Shown: positions 24,957-34,357 of the stretch, in pieces
Numbering within the stretch: position 1 is the first letter of the stretch
Layout: each line of letters starts with the position of its first letter
Source of the DNA: Galbibacter sp048266365
Lineage (GTDB): Bacteria > Bacteroidota > Bacteroidia > Flavobacteriales > Flavobacteriaceae
Length of the DNA: 64,000 nt
Reading direction: 5' to 3'
Assembly: GCF_048266365.1 (NCBI RefSeq)
Contig: NZ_JBLWZP010000001.1
Location: forward strand, 1 to 64,000
Made by a program: the position numbers and the translations under genes
The notes under the pieces: generated by a model
Told to the model about the DNA's origin: nothing
Seen by the model: the letters and a program-made list of their open reading frames with translations, nothing else
Database searches by the model: none

Positions 24957-26210
24957 TTAGTTTGAGATCGTCTGAGATGTTGCACTTCCCACTCCAATCA
25001 AACTATCATAGGTTTTTCCGAATTCCCTGTAATAGACCAGTACGGTGTAGTTGTTTTCGGTTTCCCAATGACTCCCACTGATAAAGTTGTAGTCTACGAT
25101 TTGATCTTTATCACTGACCTTGACATATTTATAGTTATAAAACCCTTGTTTCAAAAGTATAGGGGTTTGCAACATCATATTTTTGTCGTCGATTTTAAGT
25201 CGATTTTCTTCAGTGAGTTGGTAATTGTTGAATTTGCCGTATACATAGATTTTGTCCAAACCGATTTCATTGGTATAGGGAAGGCTGAAATATACGAAGG
25301 AGTAATCAGCTTCGCGATCAGAATTCGTCGCACCGGCATCTACGGTTCGTATTTTAAAATCCCCGTTGATATCCGGGTTGTAGGTGTAAGGTTGTCCATT
25401 TCGAATTTCGTCCGGATACAAATAGTGGTAATATCTGTTTTTTGCTTCCACTATCGCAATCGAGTTACTGGCAGTTCGTATTTCTTTGGTGTCAAACCAC
25501 AAATATTCGTTACCACCTTCAAACGAAGTCTCTTTTTCATATTTATATAGCAATTGGCTTCCAGAAATGAACTGCGGTTTTACACCCTGGATGCTATGGT
25601 TGAAGTTTCCATTTTGATACATAATAAGTTTTACGTCTTGCATCGGATTTACAAGTTCAAAATCAGGAGCATCTATGATGATTTCCAAGCGCTGCATTTG
25701 GTCAAGATTTTTAACGTCTCTTGATGTTTTGACCGCGACGCCCACTTGGATCGCTTCCTTGTAGATGACAAAGCGACGTGTGAACATCAATTCACCTTTG
25801 TTATCTGTAATTTCTAGGATGTAATTCCCGGTAATTTTAAATTTTGTCTGATTGTTGGGGAGTTGTAATTGATAGTTGGTGAATGGTTGTAGGGTGGTTA
25901 AGGAATTTTCATAATTCGTGATGCGCTGGTCGTCAATGCCGTCTAAGTATTGAGATTTAAGAAGTCTCGAAGGTGTCCAGTCGTAATTGCAATAGCGTAT
26001 GCGGTAGTAATAATCCATTTCATCTGCATACAAATCATCAAAGGAGAGCTGAATGACTTGACCGAGTTTTACGATCGGAAATTGATCACCCTCAGTATCA
26101 GATTTGAATACTATGGATTTTATATTTTCCGGTGGATCCTTTTCTACCGTATTTTGAGAAAAACCAAATTGAAGGATACCGATACAATAGAATACAAAAA
26201 TAAATTTCAC
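24957..26210 (-). CDS. Type IX secretion system Plug protein (DUF5103)
   Basis: The 417-residue protein has a signal peptide (MKFIFVFYCIGILQFGFSQN) and the DUF5103 layout. An N-terminal beta-rich domain (about 30-135) includes DEMDYYYRIRYCNYDWTPS and TNYENSLTTLQPFTNYQLQL. The long C-terminal part (about 150-400) includes NEYLWFDTKEIRTASNSI and YHYLYPDEIRNGQPYTYNPD. In Flavobacterium johnsoniae, Plug closes the periplasmic side of the SprA translocon. With porT this is the second T9SS component in the window, and the two are about 11 kb apart. It is divergent from the nqr operon. Confidence 0.85.
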   Translation of the reverse strand: MKFIFVFYCIGILQFGFSQNTVEKDPPENIKSIVFKSDTEGDQFPIVKLGQVIQLSFDDLYADEMDYYYRIRYCNYDWTPSRLLKSQYLDGIDDQRITNYENSLTTLQPFTNYQLQLPNNQTKFKITGNYILEITDNKGELMFTRRFVIYKEAIQVGVAVKTSRDVKNLDQMQRLEIIIDAPDFELVNPMQDVKLIMYQNGNFNHSIQGVKPQFISGSQLLYKYEKETSFEGGNEYLWFDTKEIRTASNSIAIVEAKNRYYHYLYPDEIRNGQPYTYNPDINGDFKIRTVDAGATNSDREADYSFVYFSLPYTNEIGLDKIYVYGKFNNYQLTEENRLKIDDKNMMLQTPILLKQGFYNYKYVKVSDKDQIVDYNFISGSHWETENNYTVLVYYREFGKTYDSLIGVGSATSQTISN

Positions 26211-26304
26211 TTGCTCCTAAGGTTTGAATATTTTGTCGTAAAGTTAAACAAATTCAATTAGGGTTGTTTCATTCGCTTTATGTACCTGAAAATTATACTG
26301 ATTT

Positions 26305-26337
26305 ATTGTGGTAACTCTGTTTTAATTATTAAATTTG
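26305..26337 (+). promoter_or_regulatory. Promoter of the nqr operon
   Basis: The -7 box TAAATTTG (26330-26337) and a -33-like ATTG (26305-26308) are separated by 21 bases. The box lies 40 bases before the nqrA ATG. Confidence 0.6.
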
Positions 26338-26377
26338 CACGAATTTTTGAGTTAACTAATTTCATTAGATAGATAAC

Positions 26378-27721
26378 ATGTCCAACGACATTAAGATTAG
26401 AAAAGGCTTAGATATTAAGCTGAAAGGCGAAGCGGAGAAACTGATTTCTGCGGCGCCAAGATCTAAATTCTTCGCAATTAAGCCTACAGATTTTCACGGA
26501 GTTACTCCTAAAATGGTGGTTAAAGAAGGTGCCACGGTGAAAGCTGGTGATACCATTTTTTATTCAAAAAGCAGCGAGCGTGTGAAATTCGTTTCTCCCG
26601 TGAGCGGAACCATTCAGGAAATCAGAAGAGGTGCAAAGCGTCGTATTTTAGAGGTGGTAATCAGTGCTGATGCCACGGATACGTTTAAAGATTTTGGTCA
26701 AAAAGATGTTTCGAAAATGTCTGCTGAACAAATTAAGGAACATTTGCTAGAGAGTGGATGTTGGCCTTTTGTGAAGCAAAGACCATACGATATTGTAGCA
26801 AACCCGGAAGATACTCCTAAGGCTATTTTTATTTCAGGAATGGCAACAGCACCTTTGGCTGCTGATGTTGAGTTTATACTTGAGAAAAGAAAAGAGGATT
26901 TTCAAGCCGGTATCGATGCAATTTCGAAATTAACTACTGGAAAAACCCATCTTTCAGTCGATAAGAGGTCAGCTTCTTTTTTCGATCAAGTTAAGGGTGT
27001 GACGCTTCACAAGGTTTCAGGACCGCACCCTGCAGGAAACGTAGGCGTGCAAATCCATCACATTGACCCTGTTAACGCAGGTGAACGTGTATGGGTTATC
27101 AATCCTGAGGATGTCGCTATTATTGGGTCGCTGTTTAAAACAGGTCACTTTGATGCAACACGTGTTTTTGCAGTAGCGGGAACTGAGGCGCCTAAAGCAC
27201 AATACTACCGTTTCAAGTTAGGATCCAATATCCAAGATATTGTTGGAAATATTTCGGAGGACGTTCGAATTATCAGCGGTGATGTACTAACTGGTACTAA
27301 AATCTCTAACGAAGGTTTCGTTGGTTTTTACGATAACACATTGACCCTGATTCCTGAGGGAGATACCTATAGAATGTTTGGATGGTTGCCATTTAAAGAT
27401 AACAACATTCCAAGTATGTCAAAGACTTCATTGTCTTGGTTGTTCCCTAATAGGAAATACAAGGTTAATACAAATCTCAATGGAGAGGAGCGTTCCTTAG
27501 TGGTGACAGGAGAAATGGAACAAGTGTTTCCAATGGATATTTATCCAATGCAGTTGTTGAAGGAATGTATGGTTTTCAACATCGAGAAGATGGAAAATCT
27601 AGGAATCTACGAAGTAGCACCAGAGGATTTTGCATTGATTGACTATGTGAATACTTCCAAACTGGAAGCTCAGGCTATCGTTCGTGATGCCCTGGATTTA
27701 ATGATAAAAGAAGTTGGTTAA
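26378..27721 (+). CDS. nqrA: Na+-translocating NADH:quinone reductase subunit A
   Basis: This is the first gene of a complete nqrABCDEF operon. NqrA is the soluble subunit facing the cytoplasm and has been linked to quinone binding. The 447-residue length is normal. The N-terminal MSNDIKIRKGLDIKLKGEA and the RnfC-like barrel-sandwich segment VVKEGATVKAGDTIFYSKS are visible. HPAGNVGVQIHHIDPV and the C-terminal MDIYPMQLLKECMVFNIE are further family landmarks. nqrB follows after 13 bases. Confidence 0.97.
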   Translation: MSNDIKIRKGLDIKLKGEAEKLISAAPRSKFFAIKPTDFHGVTPKMVVKEGATVKAGDTIFYSKSSERVKFVSPVSGTIQEIRRGAKRRILEVVISADATDTFKDFGQKDVSKMSAEQIKEHLLESGCWPFVKQRPYDIVANPEDTPKAIFISGMATAPLAADVEFILEKRKEDFQAGIDAISKLTTGKTHLSVDKRSASFFDQVKGVTLHKVSGPHPAGNVGVQIHHIDPVNAGERVWVINPEDVAIIGSLFKTGHFDATRVFAVAGTEAPKAQYYRFKLGSNIQDIVGNISEDVRIISGDVLTGTKISNEGFVGFYDNTLTLIPEGDTYRMFGWLPFKDNNIPSMSKTSLSWLFPNRKYKVNTNLNGEERSLVVTGEMEQVFPMDIYPMQLLKECMVFNIEKMENLGIYEVAPEDFALIDYVNTSKLEAQAIVRDALDLMIKEVG

Positions 27722-27734
27722 AAAATATTGAGAT

Positions 27735-28892
27735 ATGAATGCCTTAAGAAAAAAATTAGATCAACTACGAAAACCTTTTGAAAAAGGGCAGAAGTGGGAG
27801 AAGTTTGCTCCTGCAATCAATGCATTTGACACCTTTTTGTATGTGCCTAATCACACCACTAAAAAGGGAGCCCATATTCGGGATTCTGTAGACTTAAAGA
27901 GAACGATGATAACCGTAGTTGTTGCCTTATTACCGGCTTTGATTTACGGAATATATAATTCAGGATATCAACATTTTATTCAACTAGGTGAACAATTCAC
28001 CTTTTGGGATGCCTTTGCGCATGGTGCTGCAAAAGTTCTTCCAATGGTTATTGTTTCCTATGTAGTAGGACTTACTATTGAATTCATTTTTGCTATTTAT
28101 AGAGGACATGAGGTCAATGAAGGGTTCTTAGTAACTGGTTTGTTGATTCCAATGATTATGCCTGTTGACTTGCCACTTTGGATGCTTGCAGTATCTGTTG
28201 CTTTTGCAGTAGTACTTGGAAAGGAGGCCTTTGGGGGAACAGGGATGAATATATTAAACCCAGCCTTGACGGCTAGGGCCTTTGCCTTCTTTGCTTATCC
28301 AACGTATATGTCCGGTACTAAAGTATGGGTTTCAGATGCGACTACTATAGATGCTATTTCAGGTGAAACTGTACTGGGGTCGTTGGCAGCTAATCACGAT
28401 GTTCATTACAGTGTGTGGGAGATGTTTTCTGGAGCAATTCCGGGATCTATTGCCGAGACCTCTGTTTTGTGGATATTAGTGGGTGCTGCAATTTTGATCT
28501 TCACTGGTGTAGGTAGTTGGAGAATTATGTTGGGAGGAGTTATTGGAGCTGTATTTATGTCTTTCCTATTTAATTTATGGGGAGCAAACGGGCTTATGGA
28601 ATTCCCATGGTACCAACACTTGCTAGTTGGAGGTTTAGCTTTCGGACTTGTCTTTATGGCAACTGATCCGGTATCTGCTGCACAAACCTTAAAAGGAAAA
28701 TGGATCTACGGAATTTTAATCGGTATTTTTTGTATACTGATTCGCGTATTCAATCCGGCTTATCCTGAAGGTGTGATGTTGGCAATTTTATTGATGAACG
28801 TATTCGCTCCGACTATTGATCATTATGTGATACAAGCTAACATTAAGAGAAGAAAGAAACGTGTATCGAGTGCAACTGTTAAATCCGCTTAG
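27735..28892 (+). CDS. nqrB: Na+-translocating NADH:quinone reductase subunit B
   Basis: This inner-membrane core subunit carries covalent FMN and riboflavin and forms part of the Na+ path. The 385-residue protein has about eight to ten hydrophobic segments and the conserved GTGMNILNPALTARAFAFF. The ApbE flavinylation site, usually SGAT, reads DAISGETVLG here; the acceptor Thr (residue 212) is kept and the preceding Ala is Glu. FSGAIPGSIAETSVL, LVGGLAFGLVFMATDPVSA and the C-terminal VFAPTIDHYVIQANIKRRK match the family. It lies between nqrA and nqrC with very short gaps. Confidence 0.97.
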   Translation: MNALRKKLDQLRKPFEKGQKWEKFAPAINAFDTFLYVPNHTTKKGAHIRDSVDLKRTMITVVVALLPALIYGIYNSGYQHFIQLGEQFTFWDAFAHGAAKVLPMVIVSYVVGLTIEFIFAIYRGHEVNEGFLVTGLLIPMIMPVDLPLWMLAVSVAFAVVLGKEAFGGTGMNILNPALTARAFAFFAYPTYMSGTKVWVSDATTIDAISGETVLGSLAANHDVHYSVWEMFSGAIPGSIAETSVLWILVGAAILIFTGVGSWRIMLGGVIGAVFMSFLFNLWGANGLMEFPWYQHLLVGGLAFGLVFMATDPVSAAQTLKGKWIYGILIGIFCILIRVFNPAYPEGVMLAILLMNVFAPTIDHYVIQANIKRRKKRVSSATVKSA

Positions 28893-28894
28893 TC

Positions 28895-29620
28895 ATGAAT
28901 AGAGAGAGTAACGCATATACATTAATATTCGCCGTGATTATGGTAATAGTAGTAGCATCTGCTTTGGCAATTGCTGCAACATCACTTCAACCATTACAGG
29001 CTCAGAATATAAAGATCGAGAAAATGCAGGACATTTTGTCGACTATTGAAATTACATCCACTAAAGAACAAGCTGAAGAAACCTATAATAAATACATTAC
29101 AAAGGAACTTGCACTTGATCCTAATGGAGAAGTTGTATTAGAAGGTGGTGAAGCTTTTGCTATCGACCTTGCTAAGGAGTATAAAAAGGATGTTAACCAA
29201 CAACGCTTTCCTCTTTATGTGGCTGACGTAGAAGGTTCAACTTATTACATCATTCCACTTTATGGTGCCGGACTTTGGAACTCAATTTGGGGATATATCT
29301 CACTAGAAGAAGATGGTAATACCGTTAAGGGAACTGTTTTCTCACACGCTGGGGAGACGCCTGGACTTGGAGCTGAGATCACTCAAGATTGGTTTCAAGA
29401 ACGTTTTATCGGTGAGAAAATCAAAGATTCAAGCGGGAAGTTTGTCGGTATAAACGTGAAAAAAGGATACGCTGGAGGTAATGATAAAGACGATAATGCA
29501 GTGGACGCCATATCAGGAGCTACCATCACAGGTGACGGGGTGACCAATATGATCCACGAACGTCTGGAATATTACATTTCTTATTTGGAGAAACAGAACA
29601 CTAATTTAGCTTTAAATTAA
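28895..29620 (+). CDS. nqrC: Na+-translocating NADH:quinone reductase subunit C
   Basis: The 241-residue subunit has one N-terminal membrane helix (about 9-30) and a periplasmic FMN-binding domain. The flavinylation motif is canonical, VDAISGATITGDG, with the acceptor Thr at residue 210. GAGLWNSIWGYISLEEDG and HAGETPGLGAEI are conserved surroundings of the flavin. It passes electrons between NqrF/NqrD-E and NqrB. It starts 2 bases after nqrB and needs ApbE, encoded about 5 kb downstream. Confidence 0.97.
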   Translation: MNRESNAYTLIFAVIMVIVVASALAIAATSLQPLQAQNIKIEKMQDILSTIEITSTKEQAEETYNKYITKELALDPNGEVVLEGGEAFAIDLAKEYKKDVNQQRFPLYVADVEGSTYYIIPLYGAGLWNSIWGYISLEEDGNTVKGTVFSHAGETPGLGAEITQDWFQERFIGEKIKDSSGKFVGINVKKGYAGGNDKDDNAVDAISGATITGDGVTNMIHERLEYYISYLEKQNTNLALN

Positions 29621-29626
29621 GGTATT

Positions 29627-30346
29627 ATGGCTGATATTAAAAATAAAAAAGAGAAAGAGCCTGTTGTGCTTTTTGTAGCAGAAGAAAAAGAGCCGTTATT
29701 CTCAAAGAAAAACCGAAAGTTACTTACAGATCCACTTAATGACGATAACCCGATCACGGTTCAGGTACTTGGGATATGTTCGGCTTTAGCGATTACGGTT
29801 CAACTAGAACCTTCAATAGTTATGGCAATTTCAGTAATAGCTGTAATGGCAGCGAGTAACGTGGTGATTTCTTTGCTTAGGAATCTTGTTCCTAACCGTA
29901 TTCGAATCATTGTTCAGTTAGTTGTAGTTGCTAGTTTAGTGGCTTTGGTAAACGAAGTGCTTAAAGCTTATGCTTATGATGTGAGTAAACAGTTGTCGGT
30001 ATTCGTAGGACTTATCATTACCAACTGTATTGTAATGGGACGATTGGAAGCATTTGCCTTAGGTAATGGGCCTTGGAAATCTTTTCTAGACGGTATTGGG
30101 AACGCAGCGGGATATGCACTTGCCCTTATTGTTATTGCATTTTTCCGTGAATTACTAGGATCTGGTAAGTTATTTGGAATTGAAGTTTTGGGACACAAAG
30201 GTGTTACCCTGGCAGAATCAACCGGACTTTACGCACTAGGTTATGAGAATAATGGACTGATGTTGTTATCACCTGCAGCCTTATTAGTGTTGGGAGTCAT
30301 CGTTTGGTTCCAGCGTTCTAAGAATAGAAAATTAATCGAAAAATAA
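29627..30346 (+). CDS. nqrD: Na+-translocating NADH:quinone reductase subunit D
   Basis: The 239-residue protein has six membrane helices and belongs to the NqrDE/RnfAE family; the pair holds an iron centre at its interface. Landmarks are NDDNPITVQVLGICSALAIT, FVGLIITNCIVMGRLEAFA (with the iron-region Cys in TNC) and DGIGNAAGYALALIVIAFFR. The N terminus, about 30 residues before the first helix, is charged and longer than in Vibrio. It is in tight operon with nqrC and nqrE. Confidence 0.97.
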   Translation: MADIKNKKEKEPVVLFVAEEKEPLFSKKNRKLLTDPLNDDNPITVQVLGICSALAITVQLEPSIVMAISVIAVMAASNVVISLLRNLVPNRIRIIVQLVVVASLVALVNEVLKAYAYDVSKQLSVFVGLIITNCIVMGRLEAFALGNGPWKSFLDGIGNAAGYALALIVIAFFRELLGSGKLFGIEVLGHKGVTLAESTGLYALGYENNGLMLLSPAALLVLGVIVWFQRSKNRKLIEK

Positions 30347-30371
30347 GCAATAGCATTAAAAACATTAAATT

Positions 30372-30986
30372 ATGGAATACGTAAATCTTTTTGTGAGAAG
30401 TATTTTTATAGAGAACATGATCTTTGCTTATTTTCTTGGGATGTGTTCTTATTTAGCAGTCTCTAAGACGGTAAAGACTGCCGTTGGATTGGGAGCTGCT
30501 GTGATCTTTGTGTTGGCCATTACAGTGCCAATGAACTTTTTAATAGATAATTATTTGCTAAAGCCTGGTGCTTTATCATGGATAAGTCCTGATTTTGCTG
30601 AATTGGATTTAAGTTTTTTAAGTTTTATTCTATTTATTGCAGTAATCGCCTTTATGGTACAGCTTGTTGAAATGATTGTAGAACGATTCGCTCCTGCGCT
30701 TTATGGGGCTTTAGGGATCTTCTTACCACTAATTGCCGTTAACTGTGCAATTCTTGGAGCATCATTATTTATGCAACAAAAAGACTTTTCTTCTATTGGG
30801 GAAGCTTCTGTATATGGGTTAGGCTCTGGTATAGGCTGGTTCTTAGCGATTCTTGCAATTGCTAGTATACGTGAAAAAATCACGTATTCTAATGTTCCCG
30901 CTCCTTTAAGAGGTCTTGGAATCACATTTATCATCACTGGACTTATGGCCATTGGGTTTATGAGTTTTATGGGAATTAAATTATAA
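30372..30986 (+). CDS. nqrE: Na+-translocating NADH:quinone reductase subunit E
   Basis: The 204-residue, six-helix partner of NqrD shares its fold. It carries the family stretches SIFIENMIFAYFLGMCSYLA (Cys in GMC), FLPLIAVNCAILGASLFM (Cys in VNC) and GLGSGIGWFLAILAIASIRE. With NqrD it holds the intramembrane iron site. The gap to nqrD is 25 bases and the gap to nqrF 26 bases. No nqrM-like maturation gene was seen at the operon end, where some bacteria carry it. Confidence 0.97.
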   Translation: MEYVNLFVRSIFIENMIFAYFLGMCSYLAVSKTVKTAVGLGAAVIFVLAITVPMNFLIDNYLLKPGALSWISPDFAELDLSFLSFILFIAVIAFMVQLVEMIVERFAPALYGALGIFLPLIAVNCAILGASLFMQQKDFSSIGEASVYGLGSGIGWFLAILAIASIREKITYSNVPAPLRGLGITFIITGLMAIGFMSFMGIKL

Positions 30987-31012
30987 TATAAATCTTATTA
31001 GTTAAGTAGGAT

Positions 31013-32305
31013 ATGGATTATTCAGTAATCGTTGCAAGTTTAGTAGTCTTTCTGACCCTAATCATTTTAATGGTATTGGCGCTCTTGTATGCCAAATCTA
31101 AACTATTGCCATCGGGACCCGTGACTGTAAAGATCAACGGGGAGAAAGATTTAGAAGTTTCATCAGGAGGGACCTTATTGTCTACCCTGGGGAACAGTAA
31201 AATATTTTTACCTTCTGCATGTGGAGGTGGAGGAACCTGTATTCAATGTAAGTGTATCGTTAGCGAGGGTGGAGGTCAAATACTTCCAACTGAGGAACCA
31301 CACTTTACAAGAAAGGAAATTGCCGAAGGATGGCGTCTTAGCTGTCAGGTAAAAATCAAACAAGATTTGGTTATACAAGTTCCTGAAGAGGTTTTTGGTA
31401 TTAAGAAATGGGAAGCGGAAGTTGTCAGAAACTGGAACGTTGCCTCATTTATTAAGGAATTTGTAGTCAAACTTCCAGAAGATATGGACTACCAACCGGG
31501 AGGATATATTCAAATTGAAATTCCTAAAGGGGAGGTTAAATTTGAGGATATGGATATTACTGCGCATCCTGAGGAGCATGACGATCCTAAGAAGTTCCAA
31601 TTGGAATGGGATAAGTTCAACCTTTGGCCTCTTGTGATGAAAAATGACGACGTTGTAGAAAGGGCATACTCCATGGCCTCTTATCCTGCAGAAGGAAGAG
31701 AAATCATGTTGAATGTTCGTATTGCGACCCCACCATGGGATCGTAATAAAAACGGATGGATGGATGTAAATCCCGGTATTGCTTCATCTTATATCTTCGC
31801 TAAAAAACCAGGAGATAAAGTAATTATTTCAGGACCTTATGGTGAATTCTTCATCAACCCAAGCGATTCTGAAATGGTATATGTTGGTGGTGGAGCAGGT
31901 ATGGCACCGATGCGTTCTCACTTATATCACCTTTTCAAAACTCTTAAAACAGGAAGAAAAGTGTCTTATTGGTATGGTGGACGTTCTAAACGTGAGTTGT
32001 TCTATCTAGAGCACTTTAGAGAGCTTGAACGTGAATTTCCTAACTTTAAATTCCACATAGTGCTTTCAGAACCTTTGGAAGTAGACAATTGGAAAGTTAA
32101 AGACTCAATGGATGCAGAAGGTGATGGATTTGTCGGGTTTGTTCACCAAGCCGTAATTGATAATTACTTAAGCCACCATGAGGCACCAGAGGATATTGAG
32201 TTCTATTTCTGTGGTCCTCCATTGATGAATAAGGCTGTTGAGAAGATGTGTGATGATTTTGGAGTTCCGCCTGAGAATGTAAGATTTGACGATTTCGGAG
32301 GTTAA
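31013..32305 (+). CDS. nqrF: Na+-translocating NADH:quinone reductase subunit F
   Basis: This is the NADH-oxidising entry subunit. The 430 residues comprise an N-terminal membrane helix (about 5-28), a ferredoxin domain with the [2Fe-2S] ligands Cys70, Cys76, Cys79 and Cys111 (CGGGGTCIQC and later LSCQV), an FAD domain with ERAYSMASYPAE, and an NADH domain with GGGAGMAPMRSHLYHLF and FCGPPLMNKAV. Length and order are normal. It ends the operon before a strong bidirectional terminator. Confidence 0.98.
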   Translation: MDYSVIVASLVVFLTLIILMVLALLYAKSKLLPSGPVTVKINGEKDLEVSSGGTLLSTLGNSKIFLPSACGGGGTCIQCKCIVSEGGGQILPTEEPHFTRKEIAEGWRLSCQVKIKQDLVIQVPEEVFGIKKWEAEVVRNWNVASFIKEFVVKLPEDMDYQPGGYIQIEIPKGEVKFEDMDITAHPEEHDDPKKFQLEWDKFNLWPLVMKNDDVVERAYSMASYPAEGREIMLNVRIATPPWDRNKNGWMDVNPGIASSYIFAKKPGDKVIISGPYGEFFINPSDSEMVYVGGGAGMAPMRSHLYHLFKTLKTGRKVSYWYGGRSKRELFYLEHFRELEREFPNFKFHIVLSEPLEVDNWKVKDSMDAEGDGFVGFVHQAVIDNYLSHHEAPEDIEFYFCGPPLMNKAVEKMCDDFGVPPENVRFDDFGG

Positions 32306-32330
32306 TAACCAAACTGAAATTTGATACTAT

Positions 32331-32371
32331 AACAATAAAAAAACCGCTCATAAGGCGGTTTTTTTATTGTT
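32331..32371. terminator. Bidirectional terminator between nqrF and the vWA gene
   Basis: A perfect 17-bp stem with AT-rich base and CCGC/GCGG top over a 7-base loop. T runs follow on both strands, fitting the two convergent genes. Confidence 0.88.
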
Positions 32372-32387
32372 ATTTACTTATCTGATT

Positions 32388-34217
32388 TTAGTCCACTTTG
32401 TCATTGCCACTTGGTTTAAGATAACTCCTCATCAAGCGAACAAATTCCGCACGATAGCCTTGCTTGTCTTCGGCTTTATTCTGCTCCGCCAAAGCTATGA
32501 TTTGTTCCTTAGTCGCCCCATTTAAGTACTTGGAATCTCTTAAATACATACCCCACATGGCAACGGCAGAGGCAAAATTAAAATCGGAATCTTCTTTAAC
32601 TAACTTTTTAGAAACGGTGTGAACCAATTCTTTGCTCTTGTCACCATCTGGTTGTTTATAACGGAACTTTATGGTCACCAACTCGTTTCTAAAATTTGAG
32701 CTTGGTTGAACCTTCGTATATTTTAAAGAATCGATACTCTTTACATAGTCACTTTTTACTCCTGTAGGAATGATTTCATAAAAGGCAGTGACTCTGTGGC
32801 CACTTCCCATCTCACCGGCATCCTTGGTGTCATCTTTAAAGTCCTCGTCATTGAGAAGTCTATTTTCATAACCTATTAAACGGTACGCCTGAACAAGGGA
32901 CGGATTAAACTCCAATTGTAGTTTTACATCTTTGGCGATGGTGTACATAGTTCCTCCAAACTCGGTTCCAAGAACGCGCTGTGCTTCTTGCATGGTATCG
33001 ATATAGGCATAATTTCCGTTACCCTTATCTGCTAAGGTTTCAATCTTTGAATCTTTATAATTTCCCATTCCAAATCCTAAGCAACTCAAAAACACTCCTG
33101 ATTTTCGTTTCTCCACAATCAAATCTTCCATTTCACTGTCCTTATAAGGACCAACATTAAAGTCTCCATCAGTGGCGATAATCACACGGTTGTTTCCGTT
33201 TTTAATAAAGTGCTCTTCAGCGGTTTCATAAGCGAGATTTATCCCTTGACTACCAGCAGTCGAACCTCCTGCTTGGAGGCCGTCAATTGCGGCTATGATA
33301 GTTTGCTTCTCTGCTCCTGAAGTAGGAGGTAATACCAAGCCGGCTGCTCCTGCATATACGACTATAGATACATTATCTTCCGGTCTTAGTTTTTCGACCA
33401 ACACTTTAAAGGCAGACTTCAATAACGGCAATTTATTGGGTGAATTCATAGATCCTGATACATCAATCAGAAAAACCAAATTAGACGCAGGAATGTCTTC
33501 TAAAGGCACTTCTTTGCCTTGTAGTCCTATTTTCAGCAACTGATGCTTCTCATTCCATGGCGCTTTCCCTAAGGTTGTTGCTATGGCAATTGGATCCTTT
33601 GATTTTGGTTGATCGTAATCATAGTTAAAGTAATTGATTAATTCCTCTACTTTGATCGCATCTTTGGGGATTTTGGAACCATTGTTAATCATGCGTCTCA
33701 TGTTGCTATAAGAAGCCTTGTCTACATCTATAGAAAAGGTGGAAAGCGGTTTGTATTGCACTTGTAGAAAGCCATTATCCTTAATTTTCGCATAGTCCTC
33801 CGTGTTTGAAGTGTTTGGTCTCCATGCCCTGGTAACAGCTATGGCATTTGGATTTATACCTCGAATTAGGCGAGGCGGCCCTGAAAGAATCACTTTCTCT
33901 TCGACCTCTTCCGCATCCTCTACAACTTGTATTATGGATGCAGATTCCATAGCTACATTTAGGGTGTTATTCTTGACTACAATTTCCCTTGAAGCATAAC
34001 CGTTTAGAGTAAATCTAAGGATGTTACCTTTTTCAGCTTTTATGGAATACTTCCCGTTTTTATCGGTTAGGGTAGTGACTTTGGTGAAATGATTGCTGAC
34101 TAATACACCAACTAAGACCTTGTTACTTTCTATATCCGTAACACTCCCACTGATGGTGGTGTACTGGGCAGTACCCCAGGCAGACCACAGCATTAAAAAC
34201 ATTAGAACAATTCGCAT
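32388..34217 (-). CDS. Secreted von Willebrand factor A protein with CarboxypepD_reg-like domain (YfbK type)
   Basis: The 609-residue protein has a signal peptide (MRIVLMFLMLWSAWGTAQ) and then a beta-sandwich regulatory domain (about 20-90, SGSVTDIESNKVLVGVLV). A YfbK-like N-terminal vWA extension (SVDKASYSNMRRMINNG, about 165-215) follows. The vWA domain has an intact MIDAS, NLVFLIDVSGSMNSPNKLPL, with later Thr and Asp in IIATDGDFNVGP. A C-terminal DUF3520-like part covers about 450-600. Such proteins bind divalent metal and other proteins; the partner is unknown. It is convergent with nqrF, and no MoxR AAA+ gene is adjacent. Confidence 0.9.
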   Translation of the reverse strand: MRIVLMFLMLWSAWGTAQYTTISGSVTDIESNKVLVGVLVSNHFTKVTTLTDKNGKYSIKAEKGNILRFTLNGYASREIVVKNNTLNVAMESASIIQVVEDAEEVEEKVILSGPPRLIRGINPNAIAVTRAWRPNTSNTEDYAKIKDNGFLQVQYKPLSTFSIDVDKASYSNMRRMINNGSKIPKDAIKVEELINYFNYDYDQPKSKDPIAIATTLGKAPWNEKHQLLKIGLQGKEVPLEDIPASNLVFLIDVSGSMNSPNKLPLLKSAFKVLVEKLRPEDNVSIVVYAGAAGLVLPPTSGAEKQTIIAAIDGLQAGGSTAGSQGINLAYETAEEHFIKNGNNRVIIATDGDFNVGPYKDSEMEDLIVEKRKSGVFLSCLGFGMGNYKDSKIETLADKGNGNYAYIDTMQEAQRVLGTEFGGTMYTIAKDVKLQLEFNPSLVQAYRLIGYENRLLNDEDFKDDTKDAGEMGSGHRVTAFYEIIPTGVKSDYVKSIDSLKYTKVQPSSNFRNELVTIKFRYKQPDGDKSKELVHTVSKKLVKEDSDFNFASAVAMWGMYLRDSKYLNGATKEQIIALAEQNKAEDKQGYRAEFVRLMRSYLKPSGNDKVD

Positions 34218-34357
34218 ATTGAATAGATTTATGGATTCTTATAGGAAATAAAACAAGTACTGTGCCACAAAATTGAATGCGATACCGTGTATGTGGATGA
34301 CCGCAGTTTTAGTTGATGAATTTTTCTATGGATTCATTTTATTTTGTTAGATTGCGT

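Noticed and set aside
25068..25550. 160-codon open frame antisense to the Plug gene
   Set aside because: The minus-strand frame is a full DUF5103 protein with signal peptide; the antisense frame has no motif or ribosome-binding site.
32388..34217. vWA protein as part of a MoxR-vWA (Bat) system
   Set aside because: No MoxR AAA+ ATPase or BatA/B/D genes are adjacent, and the domain order is of the YfbK type.
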